Shown: positions 1 to 11,372 of the stretch, in pieces
Position numbering within the stretch: the stretch's first letter is position 1
How the letters are laid out: each line of letters begins with the position of its first letter
NCBI GenBank assembly: GCA_020809705.1
Contig: CP085829.1
Location: 3,906,001 to 3,970,000 of the forward strand
Reading direction: 5' to 3'
DNA length: 64,000 bases
From: Calonectria ilicicola
Lineage: Eukaryota; Ascomycota; Sordariomycetes; Hypocreales; Nectriaceae
The notes under the pieces: generated by a model
What the model saw: only the letters and a program-made list of their open reading frames with translations
Databases searched by the model: none
Told to the model about the DNA's origin: nothing
Translations under genes and position numbers: made by a program

Positions 1-3000
1 TATACTAGCCAGCAACGAATGGCAACACGAAGAGGGGAAATTCTGATGATGCCAACAATGGCTCACAGCCGATGACCCTGTCCTTGAAACCTGCTGGTGT
101 CCCCGAGACGTGACGTCTTCGTCTGCCTACTGATGTAGTGTAACCAACGATTGATTTGACAAACTAGTGCCCTCCTATCCACTAGATTGTGTGTGGTTGC
201 ACCGCTATCCACGGCTATCACACCAATGACACTACTTTCTAGTTGTGTCGCCGTAGGGTGCGGTCTACACAAGGTCGCATACCATGCGCGTGCGTCCTTT
301 CATTGCATGGATGCAGTGTAGCATCGGTTAAGCCTCTGATGGTCAAACCATCGCCGGCTTTGGCCGCTCATCCGAAATCTGGTGTTACTCTCGTACTCCG
401 TCCATGGCTGTACGAGAGACTGAGCAATTCTTTAGCGTGATTTTGTTTGTCTCCGTAGCCGCTGAGCACAGTTGTACTTTATACATGCCCTTTAAGGTAA
501 TACTTAGCCGTGGAACTAATGCTAGAAGAGACATGTCGTATGCCTTGTGTCCCATCTTCCGTACAGCGGCTTCTCCAATGGGATGATTTCGTGGCGTAGG
601 CCCTTTCCATTGCGTCTCAAACACGGAAGTGTCACTGATAACCTGATTTGGTAAAGATGCTCCCACGGAGAACTCGGGTGTGTAACTTCCTTGGCAGGAG
701 TCATAGTGACGATGTTGAGGCTAGTAAGGGTTTCCTCCAAGTCGTTACCCGTTACTTTAAGTATTACGATAACCTCATGAACCCTAGCAGGGCATATGTA
801 AAGGCCTTGCTTGTGAGAGCCATTAGTTAAGCAAGAAGTGTATGCTCCAGTACTTTCTTCAGCTTCAAGCATAGTTGTCCCAGTCTGGCTCGAGAAGTCG
901 TTGACGGTCTCAATATCCCTTGGCACAAATGTTAGATGGAAGAAGCATCATAAAACCCAGATTACCCCAAAAGGGCCAACAAACATAGAGCTCGGCCCTA
1001 ATCTTCAATTAGTCCATATGTCAGGTGGTGCATGAGTAAAGGGTGGCACAAACGGTTCCTTGAAGCACGTATCGTGTGCTTCCATCTCAATGAGATTATT
1101 GTATTTTCTCCCAAGCATAATCTCTGTACAACAGGTTGCAAGAACGGTTGTATGTAACAGGAACAGTATTTGGTGGTCTTTTTGTATACCTATCAATTGC
1201 GTGGGTAAATCCAAGCCTAGCAGAGCCGGCGTGCGGCGAATTTGTGCCTTGGAATGGCTCCGTCTCGTACAAGCCATTTTGAATCGGAGTGTTTTAGTGT
1301 ACCTGGAGTCTAGTGGCGTGGGATAGGGAGACTTTTATGGGTCCGGTACATAAGAGAGCAGATTCATTTGGGTGGGTTTGCTTTGACTTTTCGCGGCTGA
1401 TATGGTTAGTTGGGTTCATGTAATAGCAGGGCCTTGCGCGGGTGGCTCAAAGAATGGCGAATTAAGTGGTGGAGCACAAAGCAAAATCTGGCGCCCTGGA
1501 TCCCGGTCGTCTAAAAATTTAATTTGGGTGGTCATGGTCTGAACTTTAGATCGAATGGCCGCCTGTTCCTTTGGCCATGGTCGTGATGGCGCGATGTGTA
1601 ACCTCCGCGATTGCGTTGCCTGTATTAGTTGAACGATTCAACTGAACAATATGCCGTTGTATAATTTTCAAGCCGTCAAAAGATTGGCCAGAGGCTCAGT
1701 CGCGATGGCGCCAGTTCTGCCTTTTCATGGTCCTTCCTTTCCTTCATTGGTTGCTTACAGCACCTTTTCCTCACCGTATTGGGCCAAGCCGGGTTTTATA
1801 ACAAATGGGAATGTCGAAAGTCCCTTCCCAAAAGGTGTCCTTTTTTAAAGAAAAGTTGAAGGAGTGGATTGTGGCACAATTGTTGCGATAAACTTTCTGA
1901 GTGTTGAGAAACTCCCAGTTCAGGGGTAGGGCCAGTTGTGGGCAACCAGTTGTGTTCTTCATATTCACGCCTGCACATGGCTTTTAGAGCGATGCGCTGC
2001 TTGTACCACGAACATGTCGGTCCCATCAGTTGGTTTGGGTTAACACTTTGTTGAGTGGGTAGTGCCTTGAGACCTGGCGCCGGCACGTTACTTGCTTCAT
2101 GCCAATCTAGATGTCGTGATGGGGAAATGCTTTAGAGTTGGCATTAACTGATGTTAATATTTCCGTGGTTGCTATTTTCAGCTATCGTCTCCATAGGTTG
2201 AAAGGCGTAAAAGCTTGGTGAATGGCTCCCCAACAGTTATATGGTCCATTGCATAACATTATCCTTGAGACTGAGATGCATATACCTGCAAGGATCATAG
2301 TGCTGGTTTTCTGCAATCTGTTTCCGAGGATTCATCAAAGTATCGTCTGTTTGTGCGAGGGAACCAGGGTTAAACAGCACGTAAAGAAAGCGAGTATAGA
2401 CCAAAGCTTTGGCGTATCATGGCCCAATCTGATGCTTTTAGATGCGGTCTGAAGGAAGATGATGACAAATCGGATAAAAAAGAAGAAATCACAAAAAAAG
2501 ATCAGGCTGGACAAGACCTTGTTAGTTTTATTTATTTTTTTTTTTTCGCTGCAGCTTGGGGGTTACATAACCCCTCTTAATTGAATATTCCGGATCACTT
2601 ACACAAGCTGGGAGAAGCTTGACCTCGGGTCCTCTAATACTCGTACCCTGACACCAGTGAGTCTTGGACCTCTTCGTCTCTCGGGAGGTAGTGATTGCGG
2701 CTCGCTCAGCCTCTCTGAGCCTAGAGCGGGTTTTCAGATGAGTAGAAACATGTAGAAGTGGCTGTCCGATAAGTGCACGAAGTATTGTCAAGTGCCTTCC
2801 GGGGAGAGGACGGGTTCAGAACAGCTTTCACAGACGACACAATAGTGAAAGTCGGGTGCGGATGCAGCATGGAAGTTTTTGGGTTTTGTGAAGCGTGATG
2901 GCGCCGATTTGACGGCCGGATTCTTCACCCAGTTTCTTCACCCAGTTGCTCCTTTCTTCTCGAGGTTATCGTGGAAAAGGGTGGCGGGGTCTCTTCCTCA

Positions 3001-4019
3001 AGGAGCGATAGTGGCAATTTGGGCAAATTGGGATCCCAGGCTAGAAAATCATTACCATGCCAAGGAAAGGAATTATATGGGATCAATGGGGAAAATGAAG
3101 AGGAAGGGTGAAGTGGTCGAAGTTGGAATTTGGAAACAGTGATTTATTATCGAGTAGGGCATGATTCACCGGAGAACAGCAGATGCGACCGCTACGATGG
3201 CTTCGCTGTAACCACTGGAATACTGGGTCAGCGATGTCATGCTAGCGCCAAATGCGCTAAAAAAAAAAAAAAAAAAAAGGGTCACTGGAAAAGAAACATT
3301 CTAGGCCACCACTTTCAACTTACACATTGCGCCCACCAGACAAGCTCACAAAGCGAGAATTAAAGTCGCTATGTTTTCTTTACGAATAAATATTATTTAA
3401 ATAAAAATAAAAGGACTCAGAAATTTTAGGTTTTTTTTTTTAGGGGCAGGAGGACTGGTCTTAGAAAGAAGAGGTGGCTGCGGTGTTTGTGCCTTGAGAG
3501 TTGGAATACGATGTTACATCGGTTTCTTTGCTTTTGCGGCCAGACTTGCCATTGAGCAAGGAGCGTCAGGACACAACTAGCTCATTGGTGCCTAAGGCCT
3601 CATGATTCTCAGAGATGGCGGGGTTGGCAAGAAACATCCTGCTGCATCCGGATCATGTGTGTGTAGACAGAGCAAGCGCCCCTGGGCTGACGAAGCATAC
3701 GACACGACAGAACCCAGCCATTTCATCATGAACCAAGAATTAGCCCTGACGCATACAACAGAAATAAATGGAGCCTCCCATATAAACTCTTTCACATGGG
3801 GGGCTGTGCCATTGCAGCTCGACAAAATGCCGTCATGGAGTTTGGGTCGCTTAGACCAGCACTGGCAATGGGCCAGAAAGGCAAGTCAAGGATTTTTTTT
3901 TTTTTTTACCTACAGACAGGGATATGCTTATAAATGAGAATACTGTTCAATTTCGAAACGGGCTGTCGCAATCGCCTATACACTGTCCTGCTTATATACG
4001 GCATTTCGAAGAACGCCCC
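1..4019. other. Gene-poor region, no supported gene
   Basis: I find no reading frame here with recognisable domain content or a convincing splice structure. Short frames are present on both strands but have no coherent composition. The region contains an A run at 3259-3278 and T runs near 2531-2546 and 3893-3907. A minus-strand stretch at about 390-1280 has faint resemblance to a decayed retroelement polymerase but is too weak to annotate. The last kilobase is the 3' flank of the ankyrin-HET gene that ends at 4020. Confidence 0.6.
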
Positions 4020-7000
4020 TTATACAAGCCAGATATCCTCAACATCCTTCTCGTCCAACCCGTCCATAACCTCTCCGTGCATAATTCCGAATATATAGCA
4101 CTCACCTATCAGCCGATAATACTTTCCAGACTTCCGAATAACAAAAGGGACCTCTGCCCCGAAAAGGACAACAACCTCATCTCCGGGTTCCGTCTCCGGA
4201 GGCACCAAGCCCATGAAGCCGTCGGTGGTAACACAGAAAGAGCGCCTAGAAGATAAGCCACGGTGGAGGCCCGGTACGAAATCTTGTAACATGAACGTGT
4301 GCGAGACTTCCTTTGACAAGTCCTCCTCGGTGCAAGGCGTCTCCTTCGTACAAATGTTGAGCGCGGAGCTTTGAGACCTCGAAGGATCCCTCTTGAACTC
4401 CCAAAAACTAGAGGTTGTATGTTCGGGATCTGGTCTAAACTCCTCTGTCTTCTCAGGGTTGACAGCTCTTTTATACACGTCGCGCCATGTCTGATTTGTG
4501 GTTGGGTAAGGCCCTGAGAGCTCCTTGATCAAGTCGGCGTGAGTTTGCGTGTCCTGAGCCTTTGCTACTCCCTTTATGCCTAATGCGCGGACCCCCCTTA
4601 CTCGAAGGACCTGACTTTGGCCATCTTTAACATTTGAAGATGGTTCAGGGATCTCAGGCTCCCCAACCTTCACGAAACCGCCAATCTCCGCAGAGGGATG
4701 GGATTTCCCAGACGCTTGAAAATCGGCAGACAATACGACGGGTGTGTACAAGAAAGCATGCGACCAGTCTGGAACCCAAGAAGGAAGGCTTAGAGACTGC
4801 TCGTTCTTCTGTGCACTGCTCAAGAAACGCAGAGACCCATTCGGCGATGCTTCTAAACAATATCTCGCCATGGCCGTGTACACCTCCGCCACGGATAGTT
4901 TATAGTTGATCTCCGGAACCGTTGCTCCGGGGATGCAGTATGCGAGGCCCAACAACGCGAATGTTTTGTCTCGGGGGTCTGTTGCCAGTCGGAAACGCTG
5001 CGTTTGGAGAAGAGCCTCCAATTCCAGATCCTCCTTCGCCTTTGCCAATCTGCGCTTGTCTTCGTCGTCGTCGGCGGCGGACACGGGATTCGGCCTTCTC
5101 AAGCTAGCGAACGCGTCTCGAGCAGCCTGTGGGCCGAGGACCTTTGATTCACCACCATTGTGGAAGTTGGCCAGCTTCAGGTCCATCTTCTCGATGAGCT
5201 CGCAGGCGCCGTGCAGGACCGCCCAGTCCATAGTATTCTGGCCGCACACAAGGATGATACGCTCAGATGTGACGATCTCCTGGAACATCCAGGTACGCTG
5301 AAACCATTCCCTTTCAAACAGCCCGCCAAACGACTCCCAGTCTTCATATTCGATGTATGCAGGGTGGTCTTTGTTCAGATACCACGGTCTAAACCCGAAG
5401 GTGTCGGTAAAGACATCACTAGGCTGGCCACCTAGGATTTCGGTAATGGGCATCTCGTTGATTTCCGCTGCCTTTTTAGCGGTCTTGTATCCGACAGACG
5501 CGTGATACGTCCTCGGGAGAAAGCCCTCAAACTCCTCCGGACCGAGCCATACCAGCGTCCGAAAGGCGTTAAAGTAGATCTTGTTCATTTGCTGAACCTG
5601 GGTTGTTTTCTCGCTGTCGTCGCTCTGATTGATACAGAGTTGGTCTATCCACAGGGGTTGGTACTCATTTTCATCGCGCAGTTCCTGCAACATCTCGGAT
5701 AGACTATCTGTGACGACCAAAGTCCCGGTGAACTCTGCGGAGATGTTTAAGATTTGGGTAATGGGAGCACCGGGTGGCGATGGGCCGCTAACTGTTGCAG
5801 AGCTGCACTTGATGGGGTGTCTCCTTGTAGGACTCCCCCAGACGTACGAGACGGCTTGGTATGGGTGGAACCAAATATCGGGCTGGTTCAAGTCTGGTTC
5901 AATTGGTCGTATATAGAACGAACATCTCAGCTCTTCCTTGCCCGATCCGGGGTGTAAGATCATAACCCTCATCTCCCCTGGCTTCAGGGATGTATACTGA
6001 AACGGTATCGCCGAGTCGCTTGTAGTCTCAGTGTTTGTATTCAAGTCACCGAGCCTAATTCAGAGTTAATACCAGTCAGACATCACAAGATCTTGGTGTC
6101 CGTACCTGTCAGCAAGAGCATCAGGTGTTACATTTCGCACCAGATCGAAGTCAATGTAGAAGGCTGGGAAGATTCGTTCCAGCTTTTCAAAATTCGGCCA
6201 ATCCTCTCCTACGAAAGGGTGAAGCTCCGTCGCGGCAGACTCGTCCTTTCCGTTTTCTCCTTCGCCATATTTTGCAACGAGGGCCTTGGAGATCATATAG
6301 TGCTCTTTCTGAGCGGCAAGAGCTTTTGGCGTGAGCCCTTCGTTGTCTGCTAAGTTCGGGTCGGCCTTGGCTTGGTCAATTAGAAATTGTGCCATGTGTC
6401 GCTGTCTTGCCTGTAGTGCCCATGACAAAGGAGACAAGCCATCGTTGTCTTGGCAATCAGGGTTGAAGTTCTCTCGACCAAAAAGCAGACCAGCTACTTC
6501 TTCGTCCCCAGTTGCAGCAGCTATAGAGATCGGAGTCTCGCCAATGTCTCCCACGGCCATGGGATTCACGTCGTCCCTTGCGAGCAAGAGCCGGGCTATT
6601 TCTACCTGTTTCTCCTATATTGCCCACATAAGTGGCGTCCTGGAGTAGCATTTAGCATCAAGTTCAACCTTGGGGTTGGCGAGAAGAAGCTTTACAGTCT
6701 CCTCGTTCCCGGACAATACGGCCAGCAACAGGGGTGTCGCCCCTTCGCTGTTTCGGGATCCTGGATTCACAGCAGCATTGGCGAGGAGCACCTCTGCAAC
6801 CTTATGATGGCCCCGACGCGCAGCCAACGTCAAAGGCGACATGCCCTCTGGGTCTTTGGAGTCCTCATCGAAGTTGGCATCACCAGCTTCCTTCTCGCGC
6901 CCCGCGGTCTTTCGCCGAGCATTTAGGATGCTTTCCAAAAGGCGTTCCGTGACCTTCTCGTGACCGTTGCCGGCAGCTTCGAGTAGAGATCTAAATCCTT

Positions 7001-7814
7001 GGTCACCTTTGATGCCGATGCTGGGTTCCTTTTCCAATAAGAGATCTACTATCTCGTGATGGCCTCTAGAGGCTGCACAAACCAGGGCCGTGAACCCATT
7101 GAACGCCTCTTTGTTAAGGTCAGATTTCTTCTCCAGCAGTACCTTCACGATGTCAACCTGCCCGTTCCAGGCGGCCCCTTGTAGCAACGTTCGTCCACGG
7201 GAGTCCACAAAGTCGATGTCTGTCTCATGATTTAGGAGCAGCCGCACGACAGCCTCGTGATTGCTAAACACAGCTACGTGCAAGGGCGTTCCTGAAGCTT
7301 CGGATTTGGCATTGCAAGTAGCTCCTTTTTGTAAAATCAGCTGGACAATCTCGAGATTGCCAACCATCGATGCAGCATGAAGGGGCGTGGCCCCTTCGGA
7401 CTGTTGCGATTCGATGTCAGCATCATGGTCGAGGAGCAGCCGTACGATAGCGTCGTGATTTCGGAGCACAGCCACATGCAAGGGCGTTCCTACGGATCCA
7501 GATTTGGCATTGACAGCAGCCCCCTTTTCAAGGAGCAGCTTGACAATCTCTGCATTGCCAACCATGGATGCAATGTGAAGGGGTGTGATTTCGTCTGACT
7601 TCCGGGAATCAACGTCGGCTCCATTTTCTAACAGTAATTTGACGATTGGCAGATTTCCTTCGGACGCAGCCCAGTGCAAAGCCGTTGATGCATCTTCTTC
7701 TGTTCTCTCGTTCACGAAAGCTCCGCCCTCGAGTGCAGCCTTCACACCTGCCTCGTCACCCTCCAGAGCTGCCTTGTGAAGCCCGCCGCCGAGAAGATAC
7801 GACGCTACTGGCAT
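4020..7814 (-). CDS. Ankyrin-repeat plus HET-domain protein, interrupted by an in-frame TAG
   Basis: This is a heterokaryon-incompatibility family protein; HET domains trigger growth arrest or cell death after non-self recognition in filamentous fungi. I read two exons, 7814-6106 and 6054-4020, joined by a 51-base intron (donor GTACGG, acceptor TTAG). The second exon has an upstream in-frame stop and no ATG of its own, and splicing fuses it in frame to the ankyrin part. Translation from ATG 7814 (MPVASYLLGGG) gives 1,247 codons. Residues 1-530 hold about fifteen ankyrin repeats (TPLHxA...GNxEIVxLLL). The HET domain starts near residue 635 (YQAVSYVWGS) and includes LWIDQLCINQ and RTLVWLG; the C-terminus (GECYIFGIMHGEVMDG) is also typical of the family. 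Codon 400 (6617-6615) is TAG inside a repeat, with the same frame and repeat continuing after it. It is either a recent null allele, a readthrough gene or a sequencing error. Domain order is the reverse of the common HET-first arrangement. Confidence 0.88.
6055..6105 (-). other. Predicted 51-base intron joining ankyrin and HET exons
   Basis: The donor AG|GTACGG follows the codons for Ala-Asp. The acceptor TTAG precedes G-CTC-GGT-GAC. Removing it eliminates both stop codons between the ankyrin frame and the HET frame and keeps them in phase. A CTGAC-like and a TTAAC-like branch sequence lie upstream of the acceptor. Confidence 0.85.
6615..6617 (-). other. In-frame TAG at codon 400 of the ankyrin-HET gene
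   Basis: The context reads TPLMWAI, stop, EKQVEIARLLL, which is one uninterrupted ankyrin repeat apart from the stop. The position is occupied by a variable residue in other repeats, and a Gln codon CAG changed to TAG would be a CpA to TpA transition, the preferred RIP change. No intron with acceptable borders can remove it. Confidence 0.85.
7191..7586 (-). repeat. 198-base tandem duplication (two ankyrin repeats, twice)
   Basis: Residues 77-142 and 143-208 are two copies of a 66-residue block, each beginning TPLHxASMVGN and containing TPLHVAV near the middle. At DNA level the matching landmark gccaacc-at-gatgc recurs 198 bases apart near 7558 and 7360. The block is two ankyrin repeats long, so unequal exchange keeps the frame. 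Confidence 0.8.
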
Positions 7815-8779
7815 CTTGTGCGGAAAGGAGGACTGTCGTTTTGAAGATGGTTGTTGTGATGGCAGCTGATTGGGGCCAAAGCTAGACAGTAACACAGTGT
7901 TGGCGGAGACCTGGAGCCCTGAAATCGAGAAGAGGAGATTATTAGGGAGGAAACAAAATCCAAGGGCATCGTACGAGCACCCGACGAGACATATTTAGGC
8001 AAGCGAGATGCCGGCGGGTGGCCATGGAATAAGCAGTCAGCTTCCCCTCTTTGATGCAATCGTAGCGAGAGTGTAAAGTTGTGCGGGGTACTGTTGAGCT
8101 TGGCGGACACTGAAAGCATTCGGAAGAACGGATCCGCAGGTTGAGCTTAATGCCATATTTCCAAAAAAGCTCATGCAGCGATTTGCAAATCCTCTTGATT
8201 CTATGCCTTCGTCCTTTTAGATTTCTAAATGGCCAAGAGTCGCTATGTGGGTCTTATTAGGAATGTTTGTTGGGTCAGCCCTGGTCCTATGTGTTGGGTG
8301 GGTGCATGAAGACAATGAACTCCATCAGGCGCCCAATGCTAGAATATAACCATGCAAGGTGTTACTTTAAAGAACGGTCAAGGAATCTCTCCGGGCATAA
8401 TTATGGTAATTCCTTGCCCAAACAGGTTGTAGCTATTCCTAGGATGTGAAATATTCACTTCCATGAACCAACCCGTCGTCGCGGGGCTCGTTCTTCCACA
8501 CCCAACCGCAGCGCGGAGGCTTCGGCGATTTCGCAAAGGGGAGGGGATAAACCCCGCGTCGAAGAGCCTGGTTGCGTTACATATGCCGATCGACATGAGT
8601 GTTTTCTTTTACAATGCCGGTATCATCCCTTAAAGTGCATGTTCAATTCCATGAGGTAGCTAATTCAGATGAATAACAACTATGCAATTAAACCATGATG
8701 ACAAGAATTGGCTCCATTGAGCTTAAGGAAGGCAGCTTCCCCAAGCAATGACTATCACGGTTAATTCCATGAGCTCGCA
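7815..8779. other. Intergenic: 5' flank of ankyrin-HET gene and 3' flank of P-loop gene
   Basis: Nothing coding is supported. The frame of the ankyrin gene stays open for about 80 bases upstream of the chosen ATG but contains only a GTG there, so a small upstream exon cannot be excluded. The rest is the downstream flank of the P-loop gene ending at 8780. Confidence 0.5.
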
Positions 8780-10245
8780 TCAAATCGATACCCCCCCGAG
8801 GTCTTCAGACCCTTCTCGCTCGATTCCTGCCAGCCCATGATCGAGGAACTCTAAAATATGATCGACTGATTCTTCCACTGTCCCGCTCACATCCAGCTCT
8901 TCGTATGCGAGAAAAACCGGCTCAGGTCTAATTTGGAATGGCCGCAGGAGACTGTGCTCTCTTGCGAGATATTTAGCAATCGCTACATCCGTCAGCTTTG
9001 TGCTAGGGCCATCTCTACGCTCAGTGGTAGACACCCTCTCTGCCAAGACGGCCTCATTGCAAGACACATTCAACCAAAAGATTGGGGTAATGGTTCCCCG
9101 GACCATTTCGAGATGCTGAGCATAGACACCAGTGTCTGCCGTGTTGTTTGCAAGACATGCCGTCATGAGAACGGTGTGTCCTTTTTGTATGTGTTGTCTT
9201 ATATCGAGAAATATCTCCCGGCGAAGGCTCCGTCGCAGGTTATAGTGTGCCGTGCTCCTTTCGGGGTGGACAGCATGCACCAGATCGATCAATTTGTGGC
9301 TGTCAACGATATGAACCTTGTCATGAGGTAAGAAATCCTTCAGTCGGTTCAGTATCGTTAATTTTCCTGTGCCAGGGAATCCATTCAGAACCACAAGTCT
9401 ACCGCTAGGTAGACCTGGAGGCCTGTTGTACCAACTGCCAACCTTGTCCCAGTCCCAGAACAACATGAGAGTGCACAAGACATCCCATCCCCGTGGCAGG
9501 ATTCTCGGATCCGTTACGCAGGGGGAGCGGTGCTGTAACTCGTAGTTGGGGGTTTCGGAAAACTTGAAGATGCCATGAACACGACCTGACACAACTCATT
9601 AGTGTACGAAAGAAAAGAGGATATGGCAGGCATACAAAAGTCCAGGGCAGAAATAACTCGCATCTGAATGGTTGTGCACAGTCTTGTGTCATCGTCACCC
9701 ATAGAGATGTATTCCCCACCACCTTGGATCGTTCTCAGGCCGCTGGACAACCTTGCGACCAAGTTTTCGAGCCGGTCAACGTCTGCCTGCATAATAAAGG
9801 CCTTGAGTGTTACGTTTGGCGGGCCAGTAATTTCAACCAACATGAGAATTCTCGAAATCTCATGGAGAAATCCGATTCGCTCTTTCAGCCGGGTGATTGG
9901 CTCCTTGATGGAGAAGACCGGAGAACGGCAAGCCACTATTTCTATCGGGCCCCCTCGAGTGTTGCCAAGCGGGCCACACCAGCGGTCGAGCGGGTTCAGA
10001 GACGGCCGATATGGATGAGGCAGGAAGACGGTCAAATTTTCTCGATCATCGTCGGATAGTTTGCTCCAAAGATGGAGCATGTGCAATGTCATGTCCTCGC
10101 CATCCTCCGACGCGGATACACCGGCGGTATTCCGTGGCAGCCGCAATAGCTGGCGCATAAAAGCCACGAGGTGTGTTTTGTCGTCATCGTTCAGGCTGCG
10201 CCAAAGCTCGAGTACATGGCTCGTCTTTTCCATTCCCTGCTCCAT
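8780..10245 (-). CDS. P-loop kinase/ATPase-like protein with duplicated N-terminal motif
   Basis: I read two exons, 10245-9636 and 9585-8780, with a 50-base intron (GTATGC donor, ACTAAT branch, TCAG acceptor) that joins the frames as F-C-R-V-H-G; the product is 471 residues. The C-terminal half has a Walker A loop GFPGTGKLT at residues 272-280 preceded by a beta strand (RLVVLN). A following VDSHKLID segment and a later RRDGPSTKLTD segment resemble AAA_33/zeta-like or chloramphenicol-phosphotransferase-like P-loop kinases. The substrate cannot be told. The N-terminal part has two copies of a pattern L-x-L-W-x-x-L-x-D-D-D-[KR]-x-x-L-x-x-F at residues 12-29 and 57-74. I do not recognise the middle region (75-260), although KERIGFLHEISRILMLVEIT looks helical. 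Start chosen as the first ATG; the frame upstream has only a TTG. It lies about 1 kb upstream of the ankyrin-HET gene on the same strand. Confidence 0.75.
9586..9635 (-). other. Predicted 50-base intron of the P-loop gene
   Basis: Donor GTATGC, branch ACTAAT 16 bases from the end and acceptor TCAG. Splicing gives TTT TGT CGT GTT CAT, continuing into the P-loop frame. Confidence 0.85.
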
Positions 10246-11372
10246 GTTGCGCTGGGAATAAAGCGGGTGGCTTATTCCTTTCCGTGTCAATCATCGTGCT
10301 CATGGGCGGTTCTTGGCAGAGGTTATGCATTTACCTGCTTGGCGTTGAGAGATGGGACGCTGGAGTGAGATCCATGGCCAAGAAAAATCTCGACAAAGAA
10401 AGGGGAGGGAGCCTGGGAGTTTTAAGCTGAGGCGAGGAAGTCGGTTATGCCTTCAGGGAGATGCGATTGAGGCAACAGCAGTTATCTTTATGCTGAGGCC
10501 GACTTTACTTGGCGCCTCAACAAACTTTTAGGCGCCGAACCTCAAGGTTCAAAGGTTTATCGTAAAAACCGCCGACATGAGGTCACAGCTGAAGCCGTGA
10601 CCATTGGCTCGTCACCAGCTTCCATTCTGCAAAAGTTTATATGCTGCAGTTGACTATGGAGTTCCCAAGGAATCAAAGACGGTTAAAACCCAAACCCACA
10701 ATCATCACATAGTACACCGTGCATAAGAAGGTTCCGTGAAATTATATCTTCGTGTTGACCTGTTTAATCTGCAAATGAAAAATAAAAAGAGGACAAGCTA
10801 TTATGATGTCGTATGTACAGTCCACCTGTATCCTTGGCGCCTTCTCGGCGTTTCTCCCCTCCTGATTTTCACTCAAAGAAAAAACCACTGCTCATAATGA
10901 TTGAGTTTTGCCCCTTTCTCAGCTCTAATATGCGAAATCGAGTTAAAAAAGAAAAAAAAAGAAACGAAGAAGAGATGTAAGAGATATAAAGGCAGTGTAG
11001 CGCAAAAGCTAACAATCAATAATACAAAAACCAAAGTCACCTTTTGCATTTCCCCTTTCAAAACGCCCTGCGTGTGTATAAGACAGATTCCCCTAGAAAA
11101 CGGTGGGGATTAAGCAACCAAATCAACCCCTTCCCTTGCATGGTGCGTTCATAAAGTGTGAACGCCAGAGCTTGCAGCTCCTTCAGGTGCGGTGGAGAAG
11201 CCACTCGTAGATCGCTCATGCAGATCATAAGTGCATCAATGACCTCATAAAGAGGCCTAGGATATCAAAACAAGAAAAATGACAGCTCTCAAAAGGAATT
11301 TCGGTAGTTGTTACCAGTCGTGAGTAGGGTAATATACAAGGAGCGTCGTTGTTCGGTATATAGTAGAGGCGT
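10246..11372. other. Intergenic: 5' flank of P-loop gene, 3' flank of flippase gene
   Basis: No supported gene. An A-rich stretch near 10945-10975 and scattered AT-rich sequence suit the 3' untranslated region of the flippase transcript, which ends at 11373 on the minus strand. Confidence 0.5.

Noticed and set aside
385..1277. Possible decayed Ty1/copia polymerase on the minus strand
   Set aside because: Only short matches such as KPLYG and a YDxxLL-like string in another frame resemble fungal copia elements. The catalytic motifs, integrase and terminal repeats are not visible.
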